The notes under the pieces are model-generated. The model saw nothing but the letters and a program-made list of their open reading frames with translations, was not told the origin of the DNA and searched no databases. Positions 20,840-31,100 of a DNA stretch of 64,000 nt are shown here, piece after piece. The translations under genes were made by a program, and so were the position numbers. Origin of the DNA: Paracyclopina nana (taxonomy: Eukaryota > Arthropoda > Copepoda > Cyclopoida > Cyclopettidae); contig JAGUCH010000008.1 in the NCBI GenBank assembly GCA_019096065.1, positions 1,183,001 through 1,247,000 of the forward strand. The letters run 5' to 3'. Numbering within the stretch: position 1 is the stretch's first letter; each line of letters begins with the position of its first letter.

Positions 20840-22576
20840 ATGAAAATTCATTTCTTAACTTTGATTGTCATTATTTCTGAATTTTCTTCAAGTGTACAAA
20901 TAAGTATAAAGAATTCATGTAATTCATAACATTAATTTGAACAGTGAATTTAAAGTTAAAGGTGAGGCTCCCTGGATGGTTTTCATAAGAAGATGTTCAA
21001 CTGCAGAAAATCCAATCAAACAAATAGCAAAACCCAAAAAAGTCACTTTTAATTTGGACCAGATACAAATCATGGAATTCCGGTGCGATCAACCAGTTTG
21101 CCAAATTGGGAAAAACAACAAATTTGAGAAACCAAAATCAGGGAAAAAAATCAAAGTTAAGGAGACCACTCCTTTCTGTACTGGAGTTATCATTACAAGT
21201 AAAGCTGTATTATCAACAGCTTCGTGTGTAGCAAAAGCCAGAGGCAATTTGCTCCCAACTGATACTTGTGGCTTACAAGTGAATACATAATTATGTAATT
21301 GAGTTTCATTTGCCTACTATGATCATTTATGTTGCAGGTTGTGGCAGGAATGACCAGAATTGACAGCCCCGTAAAAAGTATTGTATCACATTAAAATAAT
21401 GTAACAAGTGTATTCAAATGTATTTTAACATTTTTTGATGAACTTTGAATTATGCATTTAGTATAGTAGGTTATTTTCAGTCAATATTATTCAATGTGAG
21501 AATATTGCAATGAATTCACTTCAGTACAAAGATTTTATTGCGTTGCAACGTATCTTGCTACACTTAGTAGTATTTTAAAGTATTTGAGTTTAGTAAAAGT
21601 TATTCTAATGCACCTCAGTACACTAAAATGTAGTGTAATATTTAATTTTAGCCATTCCAATGTATTTTAACACTTTGCTAAAAAATTAGAATACATTATC
21701 ACTGTACCAACAGTATTTGGAATACATTTTCAGTATTTGAGGGTGCTTCTAACTCAATTTAATTAAAAGTCAACTTCAAATGTATTCGAACTGTATCCTT
21801 AATAAATGTAAAGCTCATTTTGTAAGCAAACACAAAAAAAGCATTTTAAATCTACTTAATCAATGCGTTACAATTCTAAAAGTAATGTCCTGTATTTGAC
21901 TTAAACTCTGATATTTTTTTCATTCAACAAATACTTTTTGTATGTATTTTAGATGCATATGTGAGGAATGTGTATGCCAGTTTATTCCCAATACCATATT
22001 ACGAAAATCGCTCAGCAAGTCATGACATTGCTTTGTTGCTGTTTCATTTGCCTTACAACCTCAAAAATTGCGGCATTTCAGCCCTGAAACTTCCAGATTA
22101 CAACACAAGATCTAACAGTAATTCATACTCAACTTTATATGAAATACACCATTTTATTGTAACCATTTCTAGGTGGAAAATTGTGCAACGTGTATTTTTG
22201 GCGAGCCACAGTGGGCAGTACGAATGATCATACTTTTTTGTCAGTGATCCCTGTATCCATTACATCTCCCTTCAAATGTAAGCTGAATACATTTTGGCAT
22301 TACAGCTTGGATGTAATGAAGAAAACTATATGTATCGCAACAAGGCAACAAACTGAAATGTGTCAGGTATAACGCTTTAAATTATTTTATAAAAAATATT
22401 TAAAAAATCAATTTTAGGGATTTGGAGCTCCTTTAATTTGCCATATTCGCACAAGATATTATAAAATCGAGCAAGTAATGTTGGGCATTGCTTTGGAAAC
22501 AAAATGCAAATCCAACACGACACAGTGGATTATCATGCTACTTATAAAAAAAAAAAAACGCATTTTGGGATTTTAA
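20840..22576 (+). CDS. Serine protease homolog, catalytic His and Ser lost
   Basis: Six exons (20840-20903, 20956-21278, 21338-21377, 21953-22117, 22173-22366, 22418-22576) close to 314 residues. The signal peptide is MKIHFLTLIVIISEFSS. The mature chain appears to begin IIKGEAPWMV, matching the trypsin-fold start. The His-loop reads VLSTASC where active enzymes have TAAHC, so the catalytic His is replaced by Ser. SHDIALL keeps the Asp. The Ser-loop reads CQGFGAPLIC instead of GDSGGP, so the catalytic Ser is replaced by Phe. It is therefore a non-enzymatic homolog; such proteins often act as cofactors in arthropod clotting or melanisation. A basic ~40-residue insert precedes the His-loop. The first intron (52 nt) was chosen because it gives the IIKGEAPW join and is less certain than the others. 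Confidence 0.8.
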
Positions 22577-22589
22577 AAAATCAAACAAA

Positions 22590-23435
22590 ATAATCCATTG
22601 TGGAATATTTTCTTTATTTATGTCAAAATAGCTTTATGTGAGACTAATAATCCACTGTGCATAAGAAGCATTTCGCGAATGGATAACAAAATAGTGCATC
22701 ACAAATGAATCATCCACAGTGGATTATTTTGGCTCTCGCTAAAAAAGCCATTTTTTATTTTTAAATAGCCAAAAACGAGACAGAATAATTTACTGTGCTC
22801 CTATATTTAGCCCAGAATTGAAAATGAGCTTAATGGGTGCGTTAATAATCCACTGTGCAGCAACGCCATTTTCACCAAGCTGAAGCCTCATGAATTTTGG
22901 ATTCGACGCATTTTACAAACTCTTAATACAACAAATGCAGAAGAAATGGAGAGAAATACGGGAAAATCTGTTGCCCTAAATATATTATGCATTTTATGCC
23001 AAAGTATTCTAGTTTTTGCCAGCTTGCAAATGTGCTCAAGAATGCAATAATTGAAGTGAAAAGAAGACGTTTTTCGGTCAAGAGCGAAGACACTGTAAAT
23101 GGAAAACTCAGTGGATAATTTTCAGCAACTGATGAAAGAGAATCTAAATAAAAATTGTACTAAATAAAAAAATTCACTGTTTGTTAGAAATAGGCTAAAA
23201 AAATTTATGAGTACAAAAAAGTCCACTGTGCAAGAGCAAAATGAGAGAATAAAATAGATTTCCATAGAATTCAGGTTTTAAAGCACTTTAAAATATTGAT
23301 AATTTTAGCGAGATAAAAATAAGCTTTTAGGAGAAGTGCGCGCGATTTTTGCCCTCAACTGTCCACTGTGCTCAAATCCTTCACCTAATTGTTTAGAAAC
23401 AACAGACACACACAAAGTTGTTACACAGTGGGGCT
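22590..23435 (+). repeat. Recurring AATAATCCACTGTG motif, ~60-bp spacing
   Basis: The motif AATAATCCACTGTG or close variants occurs near 22590, 22648, 22705 (inverted), 22785 and 22842, about 60-80 bp apart. Weaker TCCACTGTG/CACAGTGG copies lie near 23222, 23362 and 23424, and one lies inside the last exon of the protease homolog. The sequence between motifs is AT-rich and not obviously repeated. The region is otherwise intergenic. Confidence 0.6.
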
Positions 23436-23478
23436 TATCACTATTTTCTGTTAGCTTGCGAGGATTTTTCAGCTGATT

Positions 23479-25156
23479 ATGAAGCCATTACTGCAATTAT
23501 TTCTCCTGGCAAATTTAAAGGCCATTTTTGGCCTTCAGTGCAACCAAGAAGGCCAAAATGAAGTGATTTGTAGCTGTGAAGAACAAGACCAAAACTGCAC
23601 TGAAGTAAGTGTTAAAAAAATTAATGAGTAAAATCCAAGTTTTTAAAAAAGAGGACTTTTTTCCAGATTTCAGAACCATTTGGAAAAATACAAATTTTGC
23701 AAATTTCAAATTGTGACAATTTGACAGCTGATTTTCTGTCTTCAGAAGTTGTCCTCATCAAGGATAGTGAATGCCCCAGTGGACTCAACTTGACCCTTGA
23801 CAGGTCAGCTGAGGTCACTTTTCTTGACCTCCCACAGCTGAAATTGACCTCTCAGCTGCCCAAAGGGCTGACAATCAAAATTGAAAATGTGAGCTTGATT
23901 GAGTTGTCAGGACTTGAATTTCAGCCAGAAGATGTCATTTCTTGGCTGAACATTACTCACACTCAGCTCTATTTCTACTTGGCTGTCATTTTGGCAGCTG
24001 TCCTTTTTGTGGTTGTATTCATCATCATTCCTACTGCTGCCATCTGCCTCAAAAGAAAGTAAGCGAAAAGATCCAACTATGAGTTAACGATGTTTCAAGT
24101 AACTTTTGTGAAAAAAGGCATTTTTTTGGCTTGTGGATTGATTCAAATCAAATAACTTTGTAATGAGACTTGATTGGTAACTTTCAATTTGGTGTTCAGC
24201 ACCATAAACTGAAATTGGACAATAAGCAAAGCGTTCTATAAATTAAGTTTCGATATTTTGCCATTTGCCTAAAGAAAAGATTAACAAATCTATTCAAAAG
24301 AAAGTAAGAGAAAAGATCCAACCATGAGTTGACAATGTTCAAGGTAAATATTGTCAAAAAGGTAATATCTGTCGCTTATTAATTCAGTCATTCAAATCAA
24401 ATAACTTTTCAATGCTTGATTGGCAACATTTACTTGGTTTACAGTTCCAAAAACTGGCATTGAAAAACAACTCAAAAGTTTATATCGATGTTTTGCTTTA
24501 AGTATTACAAAGTAAGTAAAAAAATTCAACCATGAGTTAACGATGTTTCAAGTAACTTTTGTGAAAAAATGCAATTTTTTGGCTTATGAATTGATTCAAA
24601 TCAAATAACTTTGTAATGAGACTTGATTGGTAACATTCAATTTGGTGTTCAGTACCATAAACTGAAATTGAGTGTTAATTCTACTTCACAGCCATAGAGG
24701 ATATTGTGGCTCTAATGACAGCTCATCGTCAAGCAAGACCTCGAAAAGGGTTTCAAGGGCAGAATCTTGGAAATTTGAGTCGAACCTTGTGAGGCCAGTT
24801 GCGAATAGGGAGATTAACCAGTTACCCTACCAATTAGTGCCAAGAGGCCACGTGGTCCAACTTTTGGGCAGATCATCTCAGGTATCATATTTCATAAAAG
24901 AAAGCACCTTAATTCTAGCCTGCTTTCCTTTCAGCTACCCATGCAATTTGGCCTTCCTCAATACACTCAAAGAGGTCCATCAACATTTGATTCCAATTCA
25001 GAAGACGAAGAAGATTTTGATGATGACCAAGAAGAGGAGCAAATTGGCCATTTGAGGCCAACCCTGGAGATGACCTCATTGTCCTCATCAAATTATGGCA
25101 ACTCAGACACTTTACCAGCTTATAACCACAATACCTTCAACAAACATAAGAATTAA
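23479..25156 (+). CDS. Type I single-pass membrane protein, family not recognised
   Basis: Four exons (23479-23604, 23667-24058, 24692-24881, 24935-25156) close to 309 residues. There is a signal peptide (MKPLLQLFLLANLKAIFG), then a Cys-rich start (CNQ..EVICSCEEQDQNC) and an ectodomain of about 150 residues with leucine-spaced segments (LQISNCDNLT, VTFLDLPQLKL). These resemble degenerate leucine-rich repeats, but I cannot confirm the family. One membrane helix follows (FYLAVILAAVLFVVVFIII), with a KRK stop-transfer and a cytoplasmic tail of about 125 residues. The tail holds a Ser-rich stretch, an acidic run (SEDEEDFDDD) and two LPxY motifs (LPQY, LPAY) that could bind WW domains. Several N-glycosylation sites are in the ectodomain. 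Its stop lies 9 bp from the SHPRH stop on the other strand. Confidence 0.75.
24055..24670 (+). repeat. Three diverged ~150-bp direct repeats in an intron
   Basis: Blocks starting near 24056, 24299 and 24510 each begin with AAAGTAAG-like sequence, continue with CCAACTATGAGTTAACGATG and TCAAATCAAATAACTT, and end with a stretch like ACCATAAACTGAAATTG. Copies 1 and 3 are closest; copy 2 is more diverged. Each copy begins with a donor-like sequence because the duplicated block includes the exon 2/intron boundary. Confidence 0.8.
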
Positions 25157-25165
25157 ACTGATTCA

Positions 25166-28100
25166 TTACCTCAGCATTTTGTGCATCTTCTCTTCGATGG
25201 TTGATCTTACAAGGAATCTGTGCACGGTTGTTGGTTTGGTTTGGCCAATCCGGTGGACTCGACCGATGGCTTGCAATTCCTGAGCAGGATTCAGTATGGG
25301 CTCAATCAAGAGCACATGGCTGGCCTCGATTAGGTTGAGCCCATTGGCCCCGGATGAGATGGGCATCAGCAACACTTTAACGTCCGAACGGTTCTAAAAG
25401 GAAAAAATAAATATTTACTGCATGCATCTGATTTGATCATTGGATGATTGCAAGTGATATCAGAGTGGATTTGTTCAGCATCAATGGTTGATTTTATGCT
25501 CCATATTTCTGTCAAGCAACCATTATTGATGAACCAATCAACTCTGAGATCACCTATAATCATGAGCTGTTCAAAACATTAGTGTGCAGTAAATGTTGAA
25601 TTTTTTTATACCCTGAATTTCTGGAGGTTCCGCTTGAATTTGCCTTGGGAGTGCAAGGCAGCAAATTGAATGTCGTTCTTGGCCAGTGCAGAGGCCAAGA
25701 TGTCCAAGACGTCATTCCATGTCGAGAAGACCAATGATTTGGCTTCTGGATCATCAGTGATGATCTTGATCAAGCACTTGACGACAGCTTCCATTTTGGT
25801 GGACAAACTGCCCTTGACTGCTTCATAAGCAGTCTCATCATCATTGTCATTTTCCTCATCAGCCCTGGAATCGAAATCGCTTTAAAGATGTCATTGAATT
25901 TAAAAATGTCAACCTACTGGGTGTTGACATAGGAGATTTCAGCATGGTGGGTTAAACTCCTGCAAATGGCACATCTCACGGATCTGGAGCTCCCAACGGC
26001 ATATTCATCAATCAAGATCCGGATGCAGTCAACGCAGAAACAATGACCGCACTGGAGAACACTCCATTGCTGGCCAAGGGCCTTTTGGCAAATGGGACAA
26101 GGCTCTGGATTCTCACCGCCTCCCTTTTTGGCAAAATCAGATTTCTGCAGGTTTTCCAGGTACAAAAGTTGCCCATGCTTCTTCTTGAACTCGCTTGCAG
26201 CCACCGTCTTGTCTGAGACAAGTTTGAGCCTCTGCGAAGGGATCTCATGCACCTCAAGGATGTAGATAGTTTCGAACTTGTCCTTGGCGCGAGTGGCAAG
26301 ATCAGACGTTGAGGACTCTTGATTCTTCTTACGCTTCATCATTTGATTGGAAACATAGGGCTCATCATCGTACCTCAGCCTGAGTCGCATGACACTCATG
26401 TTGAGCTCATCGACTGCAGCAACATTGTCATAGATTTGCCTCCACATGATCCGCATCAACCTATGAAAACCACATAATTAATGAGCACACTTGAGAACAC
26501 ATCCAAACTGTCCGAGTGCCTTTTGGCAACTTGGACTAGGATCTGGATCATCACTTTTATCCTATGGGAAGAAATCATGTTTGTGCAGATTGTTTTTTTT
26601 TCACCTGAATTCCTTCTTGATGGCCTCGAATAGCTTGAGGTGGGTGTTGCCATCCTCGATGATATCCTGGATGCCAAGGGCCTTGGCAAACTTCAAAATG
26701 GCCTTGAGCAAGCCTTCGGCTTCCGACTCTGACCAGATACCTCTTCGCTGCTCATCCATAAGGAAGACTCCGGCCTTTTCAAGCTTTTCATTTTCCTCAG
26801 AGGTCAAGGTCTCCCTGACATTCTGACCCTTCATGGCCTTGATCTCCCCCTTGACAAAGTGGAAGATCAAGCTCTCATAGATCTCGATGGAGTCATGCAC
26901 TTGGCACAGCTTGCACTTGTCCTTGTTCCTCACCGAGCTGGAGCTCAAGCGTAAATGGCAATCGACAGCCTTGTTCAAGAAGGCCTCCGGAGGCGAATTG
27001 TCCAGCTTGGCCAGATCCTTGCAGACGGACTCTCTCATCTGGTCAATCTCCTCCACCTTCTCGCTCACCTTGACCAAGACCATCCTGGATGAAGCGTACT
27101 TCTCCTCAATCCGCTTGAACTCCTTGTCGTTGACCACATCATAGAACTTGGCCATTTCAGCCCAGACCAGTTTCAAGATGGCCTCCTCATCAGCAGGACC
27201 CTTGACCTGATCCACAGCTTGAGCGTACCAGGTTTGGCATTGGAATTCCTCCTGGAGATCCTTGACCGCTTTGGTCACCGGAGTGACCGCTTCCTTTGCA
27301 GCCTTCAGAGCGGTTGTGTACTTGGCCAAGTATTTGCTCTGCAGGATTTTGGCCTCATTCCTCAACTCTGAATCCCTGACAGTCCTCTCAATGCCCTCAT
27401 GTTCAGCCTCAATGAGCTCAGACATGTTGGTGACAGTGTGCAGTTTTTGAAGGGTGTCAGTCTTGATCCAGTCCTTGTAGGTGTCCATGGTCCTCAAGGC
27501 TTCGCGATACTTCTCAGCAGCCTTCGCGTACTGGCCTTCGATGATGTCAAGGCCAGCAAGGCCATTCAAGGCTGCGATCAGCTGTCGATTGGCCTCTTCG
27601 CACTCCAGGGTGGCCTTCTTGATCATTTGCTCCATAAGCTGCTCCATGGTCATGGTGGACTTGTGAAGGCTCATGAATTGGCCTTTGACAGCTTGGGGAT
27701 GGCAGCAGCTCTGCCTCAGCCTGAGCAAGGGTGTCAGCAAGCTGTTCATGGTCTTCCGGTCCATTTCGCTCAATCTCAAGGATGGGTTGGGGAATTTGTT
27801 CAGCTTGAGCAAGGCCTCCTTGGAGCTGTCAATGTGCTGCCTCCTGTAGAAGTGCTCTTCCACAGGGGAAAAGGAGAGCCAGTGAGTCTCCTCAGTTTGC
27901 TTGGGAATGTTGATTTGGTCCAAGACATCTTTTTTGGCAGTCCTCCACATGAACTGACAAAGGACTCGCTCAAGACCACCAGTGTCTCCCCTCACATAGG
28001 GGTGGAAGAGGCATTTCTTCCACCAGTAGTCAATGTAGTAGGGGTCAATGTGGAGGAAGACAAGCAGGCCAAACAGATCCTGGAGACTCTTCCCAATGGG

Positions 28101-31100
28101 TGTACCTGTCACACACCACCGGTGCACAGCCTGGAGCCGCAGTGCCATTTCAGCTGTTTTGGTGGTGGTGCACTCAATCATCTGGGCCTCATCCATCACC
28201 ATCCTCCACCATTTCACACAAGGCAAAGGAGCTGGCACCGCCATGAATCTAGAGTAAATAGTAAATCATGAAAATCGCCTCCTCGCTTCGGCTCGGCCAG
28301 GAAAAATTACGCTCGGGTAAAAAAACAAATTTGCTATATCTCAGCTTCTAGCAAGTAAAAAGGGCTTTTTAGGAGTGTTTCCTACTGTGCTCATATATTA
28401 TCTAATTCCGAAGCTTTGAGCTTTTTGTGAGTCATTGTCCCCATTGTGCCCAAAATTAGTATTTATTAGCTAAATCATGAAAATCACGTTCTCGCTTCGG
28501 CTCGGCCAAGAAAAATTACGCTCGGGTAAAAAAGCACCTATGCTATTTCTCAGCTTCTAGCAAACAAAAAGGGTTTTTTTGGGGGGTGTTTCCTACTGTG
28601 CTCATATATTATCCAATTCCGAAGTTTTGAGCTTTTTGTGAGTCATTTTCCCCATTGAGCCCAAAATTAGTTTTAATTAGCATTTTGACTATTCGAGTGA
28701 AGCGAACCCTGTAGGTAAATGCAAGATGATCCACAGGGTAAATTGCTCATCTTTGCGAATTCTCAAGATATTTGGAAGACTGAGTACATTTGACATCTGT
28801 CGCAAAGAAAAATTAATGCATCATTTCACTGACAGATATCAATTTTCATCCAACTTCCCTGAAAGCTCAAGCTGGAATTTATTCTTGCTCAAAAGCAGCT
28901 CTTCAAAAATGAGGAAAAATCGTATTTCCAAATACTATGAGGCTTCTAAAAAGTCTCATTTACTTCACATAAGCCTCTCTTTAAAACATCCCGAAAAATA
29001 TCTCCCAAAAAAAAATATCCCGAAAAATATCAAAAACAAAAATCCCGAGAAATAAAAAATAAGCATCCCCAAAAATGAATAAAATATGACAAAATCGTAA
29101 AGTAATACTTCGAAAAATGTCATAATAAAGTCCCGAAAATTATATAAACAATATCCCGAAAAGTGTACAAAAATCATCCCGAAAAGTCTTAAATGCGCCG
29201 AAAATGGCAGAAAAGCCCGAAAAAGGTCAAACTAAGGCTTTTTATCGCACTCATTGGTTCATTTAACCCTTTGTCTGTGAAAATCCGAAAATGAGCGGAA
29301 GTCTACATTTATTGTTTACCAGCCGCCGCCAGCAATAAAATCCCAAGAGATAGAGATCATCAAAAAACCGCCTTCATTAAAGACAGACACTAAAATTATT
29401 TCTGAGTGCGCGTGCACTCGCGCCTGTCTACGCGACAATGACGCGAACGCTCCGCAAAAATCAGTTGAACATTGACCATATAATCATGATGACCATGGAC
29501 AATTCTGCCAAAATTTGGCAACATTGCAAATTTTGCAAGAACCACCAGAAGCCTTTCAAAAAACACCCCATTGTCATTTTGGAGCGTTTAAAATACATCG
29601 ACACTTTTTTGGACTTGAGGCGGACAAAATTGAAAGAGTCGAGAAAAAAATGGCTGCCCAATTGTAAAGTGTGCGGAAAAACTTACACGACCAGTAACGG
29701 TTTTTCTTACCACGTGGTTGTCGTGCATCCTCAAAATTTGTCTGAGAAAACGCGAAAATTGCTGAAAAACCTGAGTGTCGCGGAAAGGAAAAAAGTGCAT
29801 CTCAATTATGAAGATGATGACACTTCAGCCGAGGAATTCAATTCCAATGATGAAGAATCTAGCCTTGATTTTGAGGAAAATGAAGCTGTCGAGGAAAATC
29901 CCCGCATCGACATGGAAGAAACTGTAACGGGTGATTTTTCATGCAAATTCGAGGTTAAATTAGAGGAAAATCTGGATTTTGCCGAGACAATTGAATTTGA
30001 GGAAAAAATGGAAATCAAAGAGGAAGAATGGAAAGTCGAAGAAAAAGTCGAACAAAGTCCAAAGAAAAGGAGTGGCATCCGAATCAGACGGCTTAATTCT
30101 GGCTACTTTGGTCAAAGTCTGGTCCAAGAAAATGAGAATGACAATAATAAAGATGACACGTGCAGTTTGGGCACTAATGTCGACAGTGGATTCGAAGAAA
30201 ATGTCGGTACAAGGGAAACTGCTTTCATTGTCGAACAAACTGAAGAGGAACAGGATGTGTCGAAAGAAAAAAGAGTCGATGAAGGATTTAATGAGCATGA
30301 TGTAAAAGGACATGAAAGTGTTGATGAATATCAAGAAAGAGCGGTTAATGATCCCAAGAGTGCCATTAAAGATCTCAATATTGTCAGAAAACCTCAGGAC
30401 TTTGTCAGTGAAAGCCTGAAACTGGTTCAATTAATTGATGAAATTATTGAAGAAGATCAGGCAAGTGTCGAACAAGATCAGGAAATCGTTATCAATGATC
30501 AAGAAAATGTCGATCAAAATCAAGAAAATGTCGATCTAGATCAAGAAAATGTCGATCAAGATCAAGAAAATGTCGATCAAGATCAAGAAAATGTCGATCA
30601 AGATCAAGAAAATGTCAATCAAGATCTGGATTGTGTCGATGAAGATCAGGATCTAAATTATGAAGATCAGGATTATTTTGACGAAGATCAGGAATTCATT
30701 GATGAGGATCTTGATGATGAGACCAATTACAAATTTCCTTATATAAGGCAGAAAAACAGCAGTGATGAGGAAGAGTGGACTCTGGATGATGGTGATCTCA
30801 GTGACACCAACAGCATCACAGAAGAAAAGGTGCCAGGCATCAAAGCTACCTGGAAATGTGACACTTGTCACAAAGTGTACAAAAGTGGCAAAAAGTTCTT
30901 TGACAGACACAAGGCAGCCTGCAGGGCATTCCAATGCCAGATTTGTAAACAGACCTTTTCCTCGACAAACCCAAGAAAAATGCACAAATGTTACGGGAAG
31001 TTGTCGATGAAGGAGGACAATTGTGACAAAAAGTTGGAGTGTGACATTTGTGGTAAGAAATTGAAGTGGGCGTTCAACATGAAACGCCACATGAAAATCC

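Noticed and set aside
27399-28271. 290-codon plus-strand frame
   Set aside because: Antisense shadow of SHPRH exon 3, whose plain-frame product matches SNF2 motifs. The plus frame has no recognisable domain.
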